DNA from: Gonatopus flavifemur
Taxonomy: Eukaryota; Arthropoda; Insecta; Hymenoptera; Dryinidae
Direction of reading: 5' to 3'
NCBI GenBank assembly: GCA_018340375.1
Contig: JAFFJZ010000003.1
Location: 52,173,006-52,237,005 of the forward strand
DNA: 64,000 nt
Each line of letters begins with the position of its first letter. The stretch's first letter is position 1. Made by a program: the position numbers and the translations under genes. The notes under the pieces were generated by a model. The model was given only the letters and a program-made list of their open reading frames with translations. It was not told the DNA's origin and made no database searches. Shown one piece after another: positions 43,254 through 52,549 of this stretch.

Positions 43254-44302
43254 TCAAGTGAAACCGTCGCCTACCTTAACATTCACGGGTTTTCTCAAAC
43301 TTACGACGCTTGAAAAGTACTTATCCGTGTTTATTATGTGGTCAGAGCACCCGCTGTCCAATAACCATTTGATTTGACCTTCTGGTACTTGCTGAGCTTC
43401 GGTGTTGGTCATCATCACTTCCACTTGGAAACTGTAGTGTTCTTCTTCCTCTGTCGACACCTTATCAGCGATATGACAATTTCTATCTCCATTTCTTGAA
43501 TATCCAGCTTGATTTTGGTTTCCGCTTCGACAATATTTTTGGATATGTCCCATTCGTCCACACTTGAAACATCTCGGTTGTGTAAAGATTGATTATTATA
43601 TTTACCACCATGACTCGATCGATATTGTTGTCGATGTTTGAACTGTTCATTTTTACACGGATTTGTTAGATTCTTTTTAACGTCCGATACATGCGAGTTG
43701 AACGCTTGAGTTTTTCCTGTATGAACACCGCTTGCACATTCTTGTTTTTCAAAATCCAGTTGTAGTTTGGATTTGACATATTCAACGGCGTTCTCTCTTT
43801 GAGGCAGTGCATTGATAATATCCACTATGTGAGACAAGTTTTCGGGCAGGGCTAATCATAAGTAATCCAACTTGTCTTCTTCGGTTACGTCTTCACCAGT
43901 ATCTTTTAGTTGATTAATTAATCTCTCAAAATCGTTGAAAAATTCCGTCAAATTATCGAGCTGATTCATTTTTAAATCCAGTAACTTTCTCTTGCACAGT
44001 AATTTTACAGCACTGCTTTTGACAAGATAAATCTCATCTAACTTTTTCATCATACCTCGTGAAGTTGGTTCAGATATAATCAACTCTAACTGTGTGTTTG
44101 AAACACTATTCACAATATAGTTCTTTGCTTTGATTTCTTGTTTTTTCCAATCTGCCTCAGTGATTGTTGCCGGTCGTTCTTCTTTTTCGACCACTTCTTG
44201 ACACTCTTTCATCTCGAGAAACAACAATCAACGGAACTTCCATTTTGCGTAGTCTGTTACATTCAATACTTGTAAACACACGTCATCCTTATTCGTCGCC
44301 AT
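43254..44302 (-). pseudogene. Copia Gag and protease, with stops
   Basis: ATG at 44302 (MATNKDDVCLQVLNVTDYAKWK, trimmed by a TGA at 44228-44230). The Gag body is then readable: ATITEADWKKQEIKAKNYI, MKKLDEIYLVKSSAVKLL, LTEFFNDFERLINQLKDTG. A second in-frame TGA lies at 43856-43858, then LPQRENAVEYVKSKLQLDF. After a shift near 43600 comes a complete zinc knuckle CFKCGRMGHIQKYC (about 43565) and the protease site WLLDSGCSDHII (about 43355). Ends at a TGA at 43254. Gag stops are all TGA. Structure is that of a normal Copia Gag. Confidence 0.88.
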
Positions 44303-44405
44303 GATTGTGAAATTTTCAAACACTCCAAAACGTAGCTTTCACCAAATTTCTCGCTCTCATTTTGTCTTCCGAACTATATTTTCACTCCACACAGTATAAA
44401 CCACG

Positions 44406-44417
44406 GATCTGCTACCA
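44406..44417 (-). promoter_or_regulatory. Primer binding site of the complete Copia element
   Basis: Minus-strand TGGTAGCAGATC directly after the 5' LTR (44418). It fits pairing with the 3' end of initiator tRNA-Met, the common choice for Copia-type elements. Confidence 0.8.
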
Positions 44418-44672
44418 TGTTAAAATAATTAGACTTCATATTACATCAAAATAGAACATAATATCTTTATTTATCAACGTAACCGATTATAATTGTTTTT
44501 ACATCACGACCCTACCGTTCGCCATCTTGTCTTGTTACTACGTGCATCGCTCGGTCGACAGACATAGACATAGCGTGCCAAGTCGCATCACAATGTTGCA
44601 GTGAGAACGCATCCATTACAGGGTTGCCAACTTAAACGATCTTATAATATATTTCAATTCATATTTCTAACA
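44418..44672 (-). repeat. Copia 5' LTR
   Basis: 255 bp, TG...CA bounded, matching 40046-40300. Should hold the element's promoter on the minus strand; no clear TATA box was identified. Confidence 0.93.
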
Positions 44673-44677
44673 AAAAC

Positions 44678-44939
44678 AGCCTCATTTAGAAATTCTAAGC
44701 GTGTTCGTAGGATTTTCCGAACACGTCCTTAGCATTTGTAACCTCCTGTGTTGCTTGGGAGATTTGTCGAAGAGCAGTTCACTTCTTTCTAACAAAAATT
44801 GATGAAATTGATGATCAAGTTGATTCTTAGGAATTTTGTTTCCATATCTTAACTTCTGAATAATCAACACGTCAATTTTTGAATAAGGGTTAATGATTCA
44901 CATCCGATGAACTAAAATAAAATCAATTTAATATTGACA
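44678..44939. other. Unassigned DNA right of the Copia element
   Basis: No gene recognised. It precedes the C-terminal hAT block. See 39771-40045. Confidence 0.35.
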
Positions 44940-45444
44940 GTTTCGCTCAGCTGGTTTAAGAATGGTACATCCACCCTATGATAGAATTGAGAATAAAAAT
45001 GTGGTCACTTTCTCAACAGGTTCAAATTTAGTTGGATCGATGATAGAGGAAGGAAAAGAACAGGCCGCAAGATGGTTGCAACAAACAGTGGAAACCTATT
45101 TCCCAAGGAATGAAAATCAATGTGAAGAAGTTTCCACGATTATCGTCGATAATCATCATGCAGAATCCTTTGATTTCTATGAAAAATCCACTGAATCATG
45201 AAGGGATGACTTCAAAAAGTTTATGAAGCAAGGTGCACAACCAGTGACATCGATTCTGTCATATTCATATTCAAAATCTATTTTCATCAAACTAAACACC
45301 CCATTACCTAGTAGTGCTGCGGTAGGGAGACTTTTTAGTGTAGGAGGAGATGTTTTTTCGGCTACGAGAGCTCATTTAACAGACGAGAATTTCGAACAAC
45401 AATCACTTCTCAAATATAATGATAAGCAAATAAATTTTGTGTAA
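44940..45444 (+). pseudogene. hAT transposase, C-terminal dimerisation domain
   Basis: KEQAARWLQQTVETY, a TGA at 45199-45201, then LNTPLPSSAAVGRLFSVGGD, the conserved hAT C-terminal block (families: TP.SSA.VER.FS.AG), FSATRAHLTDENFEQQSLLK and a stop at 45442-45444. Belongs to the hAT started at 34560. Confidence 0.9.
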
Positions 45445-45744
45445 TGGTTGAGATTTTTTGTTTTGAAGCTGTTTTGGCGACGCAATATAATTATATTCAA
45501 TAAAAACAATGATAAGATTCAAGTCATAGTTTGAGAAGTTGATTTATTCAATTGAAATTCAAATTTTTCAAATTTTTATAAAAAAGTGACGTTTCATGTA
45601 ACGTCGTTACATTTTTTGAGTAACTGTAACGGTAACGGCATCACTTGTGTAGAAAATAACTTGTAACGGTAACATGTTACATTTTTAAGCTTGTAACGAG
45701 TAACGATAACGCGTTACTCTTTTTCAGTAACGTACCCATCACTG
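45445..45744 (+). repeat. 3' terminal region of the hAT element
   Basis: After the stop, several TAACGGTAACG-type units (45600-45715) and the end CCCATCACTG at 45735-45744, the mirror of a CAGTGATGGG hAT terminus. The matching 5' terminus is absent because the element is 5'-truncated at about 34560. Confidence 0.75.
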
Positions 45745-47099
45745 GTAGAAACTGAGTATTGGCATAGAAGTTGATTTGGCTTCGTAAAACCGGTTTCGCA
45801 GATAAAGAACGTCAAACACGCTTAAGGATTTTTCTTCGGGCGATCCACTAATACAGCGTCGTTGACCGTCTTGAAATTTGGAATGTATAGTAGAGAAATT
45901 TCTGTTTCAGAGTTATTTGTTTAAGTATTCACGTGTGTGTGTGTTCGTATGTATACCAGTCCACAAGGTAATGAATTATAATTTTGAAAAATTCATGGAT
46001 AAAGAAATAAGATTGCATTCCCGGGGGAAAAATTAGATCTATTCAGATTTCATCAGATCTGAGTAGATCCGAATTCTGGCTCACAAGATTAGATTTAGAT
46101 TTATGCGGATCTCAATAGTTCTGACTAGATCTTGACAGATCTGGTCATCTGGTAGTCCATTTGTAATGGAATGTTCTATCCGCAATGTCCATGGACTCTC
46201 GTACAAATATTTCACCCAGAATGTTCTGAGTGAGGCATGAGTTGGTCATGGAATTATTGATTCTCATCTCATTTCTCAATCTATATCTCACCCCCCTTGT
46301 TCTTACACACTCGAGGGTTATAATGACCGGATATTCATCGCCTGAATCGAGATTGATTGCCGAAAACTTCTGGAATGAATAAACATGGTCTATCATCCCA
46401 GACAGCAAGACAGTTTCGAAAGAATGCCGTATGAGTTATTAACATGAACTTCTCAAGAACTCTCAGCATTGAATTCTTTCAGGATTCATTCAGAACGTAT
46501 GGGGCTCTCAGAGACTTCTTCTGAATGATTTAGGGTGTTTGTAAAACGTCCGAAGACAACTTTTAAAATGCGATTGAGGAACTCTTAAATGCCCAATGAT
46601 ATTGACTCGTGCGGTGTTCTCTATTCAATCTGAAAGAGTTATTCGCGGATTTGTTGGAAATGTATATGGCGCTAATGAGATCATATGTTTTTCAGTTCGT
46701 ACATGCTAAACCAACTCATTGGCGGAAGTTTTAAATATCTTTTTGGAATTTCTTTTTTTCACCCTAAGATTCAAGTAATTTTAAATCACAACATGGTATT
46801 GAAAAGGTAATAATTCAAATCTGAAGGGAATTAACGAGCATTTCCACATACGTGGCATGGATATTATTAGTTCGCTTTATATTATATCCCCTTTCTTACA
46901 AAATCTTTAGAAAATCATTATAAATCGTATGTGAGAGAGAATATTAAGACTGCTCCATATTAAACCAAACTATCATACTTATAACACGTGATATTCTTCA
47001 AAAGCTATGTTCTTTGTGGTGTCTTCGTCCTATTTATTAACTTTATTTATTCATTTATTTATTTATACAATTTTAACCCTGAATGTTTGCTGGTCGCAG
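45745..47099. other. Unassigned DNA
   Basis: No family recognised. 46020-46145 is unusual in having many AGATCT/AGATC words. An 87-codon minus-strand frame at 46145-46408 (SAINLDSGDEYPVIITLE) has a faint flavour of the end of a LINE endonuclease but is too short to call. Confidence 0.35.
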
Positions 47100-47311
47100 A
47101 GAATTTTGAAATATCTTTTCAAATATTTTAAATGCACGCGAACAAGTAGCAACGGTCACTATCACCACCGTCATCCTCGTGGTTCAAATTTGGAAAGATG
47201 TAACTTTGACGAAAGACGAGTGAAAATCACGTCGAAGATCGGCGCGGGCCCTTTACACCCTCATGCCGCACCTGCTCATCGAAAATCTACACGTATCATC
47301 GAAGCTTTAAG
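47100..47311 (+). other. Possible host exon
   Basis: A GC-richer open block with TTGCTGGTCGCAG before it (47087-47099) and AAG followed by GTAATAAAA after it (donor at 47312). It reads YLFKYFKCTRTSSNGHYHH..., rich in His, Arg and Ser, through RRVKITSKIGAGPLHPHAAP to RIIEALR. Composition and splice-like borders differ from the surrounding AT-rich DNA. I do not recognise a family. Confidence 0.3.
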
Positions 47312-47405
47312 GTAATAAAAAACTCACCTTATCCATTCTTTGCTCTATGTACCTTTCTGGTCAATGAATTAATTTCGATGTTCCCTCGTATACTTCTCAG
47401 TATTA

Positions 47406-48699
47406 CGAGGGTGGATTGATAAGTTTCCGGCCTGACCAAGAGATGGCGCCACTAGGCCTACCTTGAGGTGGCGTTCTATAGTACCATCCTTAGATAGCTT
47501 GTAGCTATAGTTTCAGTCCGATCGCCATGTTAGTTTAGTTTTGAGAGCACGCTGACCAAGACGCCTCTGTGTTTTTCGTAAAAATGGGAAAGCTGGAAAA
47601 TCGTGCTGTCATCAAATACTTTTATTTGAAGGGGTTAACGCCGAAGGAAATTAAAGAAGAGATGGACTCAACACTGGGGACATCCTCCCCATCATATTCA
47701 ACCGTTAAGCAGTGGGTTTCCGAGTTTAAAAAGGGTCGTGTGAGCACCTCTGATGAGCCTCGCTCAGGACGCCCCATTGAGGTCACAACTCCAGATATGA
47801 TCGAAAAAATCCATCAAATAGTGCTGAAAGATCGCAGATTATAAGTTCGTGAGATAGCTGAGACCTGTAAGATGTCATATGAACGTGTACAAAATATTTT
47901 GCACCAACATTTGTATATGGAAAAGCTCTGTGCAAGATGGGTGCCGCGTTTGCTAACAGTCGACCAAAAATTGATTCGAAAGAACATTTCTACCGCCAAT
48001 TTGGCGTTGTATAAGCGTAATCCAAGCGAATTTTTGCGTCGATTCGTAACCGTTGACGAAACTTGGGTCCACCACTACACTCCTGAAACCAAAGAACAGT
48101 CTAAACAGTGGATTGGACCAGGGGAACCAACTCCAAAGAAGGCAAAAACAATTTTTTCGGCGAACAAGGTTATGGCTACTGTTTTTTGGGATGCAAGAGG
48201 TATTATATACATTGATTACCTTGAAAAGGGTAAAACTATCACTGGTCAATACTACGCAGACTTATTGCAACGTTCGAGCCACGAAGTGAAAATTAAACGA
48301 CCTCATCTGGCGAAGAAAAAAATCTTGTTTCATCACGATAACGCACCAGCGCACACGTCAATCGTTGCGATGGCTAAAATCAACGATCTGAAGTTTGAAT
48401 TAATGCCGCACCCTCCCTACTCTCCAGACCTAGCCCCGAGTGACTATTATCTGTTTCCTAACCTCAAAAAATGGCTTGGCGGTAAAAGATTTGCGGACAA
48501 TGAAGAAGTAATCGAAGCTGTAAATGGGTATTTTGAGGAGCTCGACGAATCAGTCTATAGAGATGGCATTACCAGACTAGAACACCGCTATGAGAAATGT
48601 ATCAGCCTTGGAGGAGATTATGTTGAGAAATAAAAAAAAAAAAATTCTTAAAAACGTTGTTTTTCTTGGTCAGGCCAGAAACTTATCAATCCACCCTCG
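47406..48699 (+). mobile_element. Mariner copy 1 (1,294 bp)
   Basis: TA at 47404-47405 and 48700-48701. Ends CGAGGGTGGATTGATAAGTT and its reverse complement at the right, with a few changes. Near-identical to 55528-56820. Contains a transposase gene with one in-frame stop. Confidence 0.95.
47584..48633 (+). pseudogene. Mariner transposase, one premature TAA
   Basis: ATG at 47584 ([17 protein letters not shown]). N-terminal helix-turn-helix pair to [12 protein letters not shown] at 47842-47844 right after KDRRL; the same frame continues VREIAETCKMSYERV to the end at 48633. Catalytic residues are intact: VTVDETWVHHY, FHHDNAPAHTS, SPDLAPSDYYLF, with 34 residues between the last two (DD34D). LCARWVPRLLT is a typical linker (irritans-like). 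Apart from the TAA the gene looks complete (349 residues). It would need read-through or help from another copy. Confidence 0.93.
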
Positions 48700-48701
48700 T
48701 A

Positions 48702-49984
48702 TGATGATTAACTTAAGAGAGGGGAAAGAAAATATCAATGGTTTGTTGAACCTTTTCAACCAACCGCCCAATAGTAAATTTCACATAATTCATAGTCCAT
48801 TTATGACTATTAAACCTATGTAAAAGTTTTTTGGGATCTGTCTAATACCACGGCAACGAACAACAGTGGTTTTCTCGTTGCAACAATGTAATTCGCTTGT
48901 TACGAGTGTTCGATGGCATTATTAGCCTTGTTTTTTCAGTAAATTACCATGTGTGTGTTTTTCAGTGAGAAGAAAACGGTCATTTGACCGCACAAAGCTA
49001 CGTCAAAATGTGTAGCTTCTTTATTACTACACACGTAATGGTTCTTTCACTATTTTGCCAAGAATGTTCCTTAATTCCATTCAACTCCGGTGAAAAAACA
49101 ATGACGAGTGCATAGTGAAGAAGTACCCATCGCTCGCTCGCTCCAAGCGACTTCCTCGCTACGGAAGCGCAGCTCGTCACCCGCTTGTTCGCTTGCTCGG
49201 GGTTTCTTCTTTGTTCCTCTTCCTTTCCCATGAATTTGAAGAAACTTTTCCCATTATATTCTGGTTTTTACAGTCATATCTCGAATGAACACTTTTTGAA
49301 TACTTTTTGAACTTTTGTATAATTTTGCACCAGTCGACTCAAAGGTCATCCAAACACCGTTTCCAATGAAAAAATTCCAACTTGTCCATTTCTTGACTAT
49401 ACCTGGTCTTTTCCTTGACTTTTGCCAATTTTCCGACGTTTCCTACTTTTTCGCACTTTTCTCTTGAATACCTAATCGAATTCACCGTTCTTCAAGAATT
49501 TGTTGAGAAATGTTTTTTCTGTTCGAAATCGCGTGTCCCAAACAAGATACGTCGATTCTCATAGGAAATTCAATTTTTCTCATCAGAATTCCTCGTTTTC
49601 CATGAAAATCCCAAGGAAACCCCATACGTATATTCTTTGGAATAGCTTGATAACGCCACAACATTCGCTATACCAATAAAAACACTCATAGTATAGTCAA
49701 TAATTGATAATGGGATTTTATAATGGAAAATAGTATCTTCGAACACCGTAACAACGAAAATTATCACATTAAAAAACTTTTCACATCTTTTGTGAAAAAA
49801 GCGTTGCACATTGTATTATAATTTATGTATTCCAGATTATATTAATTTGTATCTTGATGAAGGATCGTATCGATCCGAAACGTCGATCGGCTATTCATAG
49901 GAAATAAAATAAATTCGTTCGACAAATTTGCTTGGATAAAAAATTGAATCGATCATTCGCCTACTAATTCATTGAATTCCTGCG
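48702..49984. other. Unassigned DNA
   Basis: No gene recognised. A GC-richer stretch at 49125-49205 (CGCTCGCTCGCTCCAAGCGA) is locally repetitive. 49854-49890 holds a hammerhead-like motif, listed separately. Confidence 0.4.
49854..49890 (+). other. Hammerhead-ribozyme-like motif (incomplete)
   Basis: TTGATGA, a 5-bp stem GGATC/GATCC with a GTATC loop, then GAAAC. This is the CUGAUGA-stem II-GAAA core of hammerhead ribozymes except that C3 is U. Stems I and III are not clear. Such motifs occur in Penelope-like and related retroelements. Confidence 0.3.
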
Positions 49985-50766
49985 CCAAGCACTATCCCAA
50001 CCAATAACTAATGGGAGTGACGCAACCTGCCATTTCATAACGCCTCAAAGTCATGTCAATGATTCAGAAACAAGGGAATTGGGTGCCGTACGAGTTGAAG
50101 CCAAGAGATGTTGAACGGCGTTTGTGTGTTCATGAACAGCTGCTTGCAAAGCAAAGACGGAAGGGATTTCTGCATCGCATTGTGACTGGGGACGAAAAAT
50201 GGGTTCATTACGATAATCCCGAGCGCAGAAAATTATGGGGATATCTCGGTCATGCTTCCACGTCAACGGCCAAACCGAATATTCACGGTTCCAAGGTTAT
50301 GCTCAGTATTTGATGGGACCAGCTCGGCGTGGTGTATTATGAGTTGTTAAAACCGACTGAAACAATCACACGCGATCGTTATCGAATGCAATTAAAGCGT
50401 TTGAGCCAAGCATTGAGAGACAAACGGCCACAATAAAACGAGAGACATGATAAAGTGATTTTACATGATGACAATGCTTGACCTCATGTTGCGAAAGTGG
50501 TCAAGACATACTTGGAAACTTTGAAATGGGAAGTCCTACCCCACCTGCGGTAATCTCCCCATGTTACTCCCTCGGACTATCACTTGTTTCGATCAACGGC
50601 ACACGGCCTAGTTGACCAGCACTTCCGGTCTTATGAAGAAGTAAAAAATTGGATCGATTCGTGGATCGCTTCAAAAGATGACCAGTTTTTTCGACGCGGG
50701 ATTCGTATGCTGCCCGGAAGATGGGAGAAAGGAGTGGCCAGCGATGGACAATACTTTGAATCATAA
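49985..50766 (+). pseudogene. Mariner transposase, N-truncated with several stops
   Basis: Starts inside the second helix-turn-helix (GVTQPAIS-stop-RLKVMSM), then QGNWVPYELKPRDVERR, HRIVTGDEKWVHYDN (first Asp), a stop at 50310-50312, further stops near 50434 and 50480, LHDDNA (second Asp), TPSDYHLF (third) and the end KGVASDGQYFES at 50766. Related to the mauritiana-like copy at 25639 but much older. No TIR identified on either side. Confidence 0.88.
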
Positions 50767-51694
50767 AGGTATAACCAGTTTCTCCCAATAAAGCCTCGAA
50801 TTTCGGGAAAAAACGGCGGAAGCAAAGTTATACACCTAATACGTAAGTTAGACGTGAGTATGATGAGGTTAGGTAGGCACATAGGTAGGTACGTTTGATT
50901 CTCGTTAGGGCTTTCATACTCTCCGTTCTGACTGATCAGCTGTATTTCCATATCGGCCGTTGGTGGGGGAGAGAGTCTTTCTCATCGGAAGCACCCTCCT
51001 CCGCTTTCATCACATTGTTTGCAAGATCAAACTTTATTATTTGTTTTTTTTCGTTATTTCTACATTGGACATCAAATACTATGGAATTCATTCAACTTTT
51101 TTGGGAATTTGTTGCAAATGAGTACAGAATTGGTTCAACGACACTTAAAATCGATTGAAGGGAAAATGTAAATATATTCAGAGACTTAAAAATTTTGAAT
51201 CGATTGTTAGACGTATTTGACACAGAGATGTAAGACAGTACATCAATTCCATAACAGATCCAATTAATTCTGCATCGATTCATGTCAAATGTGAACCGCA
51301 GTTGTGAACCGCAGTATAGTTGTGACAACGTTAAATGTTTCGCTCTCTACAAAATTTCGTATTTCAATGATTTATCGTGCACACTTAATTCTTATTTTTT
51401 GTTATATTGTTGATTGTTCCATTAGTAGGCTTATTGTGTAAATTTCTCCGAACGACTGGATTTTTGCACGCGATTTTCAGTGAATCTATTCCTAATACAT
51501 TGGTTTATTCACTCGTTGTTACATATTGTTTCCACGAGGTCTATCCTATTTGTTGATACTTATACATATCTCGTGTACCCACGTATGATAAGACACCCTC
51601 CGTGTGTGCGTGTGTGTTCACCTCGGTACAGTGGATCTCATACTTGCCGTTTATTGGAATTCGAAAATTTTTGTATCATCATATAAACTTAAAA
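50767..51694. other. Spacer, probably including CR1 5' UTR
   Basis: GAGGTTAGGTAGGCACATAG with TAGGTACGTTTGATTCTCG near 50870-50920 resembles the B-box side of the SINE-like sequence at 13905-14010. The last few hundred bases before 51695 are probably the 5' UTR of the LINE, but I cannot place its start. Confidence 0.35.
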
Positions 51695-52549
51695 ATGCCT
51701 AAGAAAGTGTGTGAAGGATGTTCCAGGGTTGTGGATAAACCGGTATCTTGTGCTTCATGCAGTGTTATATCTCATCCTGCTTCGTCGTGTTTAGCGAGGA
51801 GTTACCATCCATGGTACAATGGAGTAGTGATTGACTGCAAGGGGCCTCTTCCGTCTTCTGATACTTCTGTTGATCTTGCGGAAAAATTTGGTGGCGTGTT
51901 GGATCAGTTAGATTTGTTGTCGGAAATTCAGAGCATCGTTGATTCTGTTTGTTCGAAACTCAGCAACCAGCTCAACGCGTTCGGAATCAAATTAAATTCT
52001 CTATCCGACACTGTGGTGGAATTATGCACAAGATTATCCATCTCGGAATCGTCTGCCCCCTCTTCTTTACAAGGTTTCTACAATGAAGAAGATTTGATAG
52101 GTGAGCTGAATGAACGACATCGAAGAGCATGTAACATTCTACTTTCCAACGTTGAAGAATCTTCGAGGGACGGGTCCCCTGATCATGTTATAGTTACTGA
52201 TCTTTTTCAAAAAATCAGACCTGATACTTACAATGTGCAGATGCGCCGTATCGGTAAAAAGAAGGATGCTTCTAAAACTCGTCCGATCTGTGTCACATTT
52301 GCATCACGGAACATACCCATTGAAATTCTTCGTAACAAATCGTTGTACAATGATTCAATTAGAATATCGCAAGATCGTACTTTGAAGCAACGGAATCATC
52401 TGTCGAACTCACGTGAAGAGTTGAAGAATCTGAATGACCCTTCAAGGACTATTCGCTATTTCAAACGAATACCTAAGCTTGTTCCTGCTCACCAAAGGAA
52501 AAACGCTCAATCGACCCTTTGGTATATTATCAGAATGTTCGTGGCTTGA
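51695..52549 (+). CDS. CR1/Jockey-like LINE ORF1 (RNA-binding, PHD-like finger)
   Basis: 284 codons from MPKKVCEGCSRVVDKPVSC; the ATG follows an A-rich leader and starts the zinc-finger domain directly, so it is preferred over an upstream in-frame ATG. Cysteines (CEGC, CASC, HPASSC) at residues 6-35 form a PHD-like finger as in many CR1-group ORF1 proteins. A Ser/Leu-rich, probably coiled-coil middle (residues 60-135) precedes an RRM-like C-terminal half (RACNILLSNVEES, VQMRRIGKKKDASKTRPICV, ISQDRTLKQRNHL). ORF1 proteins bind the element RNA in cytoplasm and nucleus. Open throughout; ORF2 starts in overlap at about 52519. Confidence 0.88.
   Translation: MPKKVCEGCSRVVDKPVSCASCSVISHPASSCLARSYHPWYNGVVIDCKGPLPSSDTSVDLAEKFGGVLDQLDLLSEIQSIVDSVCSKLSNQLNAFGIKLNSLSDTVVELCTRLSISESSAPSSLQGFYNEEDLIGELNERHRRACNILLSNVEESSRDGSPDHVIVTDLFQKIRPDTYNVQMRRIGKKKDASKTRPICVTFASRNIPIEILRNKSLYNDSIRISQDRTLKQRNHLSNSREELKNLNDPSRTIRYFKRIPKLVPAHQRKNAQSTLWYIIRMFVA

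Larger units (their letters stand above)
40046..44672 (-). mobile_element. Complete Copia retrotransposon, 4,627 bp
   Basis: Two 255 bp LTRs (40046-40300 and 44418-44672), each TGTTAAAATAATT...TTTCTAACA on the plus strand, and identical 5-bp flanks AAAAC (40041-40045 and 44673-44677). The element reads on the minus strand: primer site, gag, protease, integrase, RT, RNase H, polypurine tract. The two LTRs differ at about ten positions, so it is fairly recent but not new; several stops lie in gag. Confidence 0.95.

Noticed and set aside
46145..46408. LINE endonuclease fragment (GDEYPVIITLE)
   Set aside because: One loose resemblance to SDHYPVI without any neighbouring motif.
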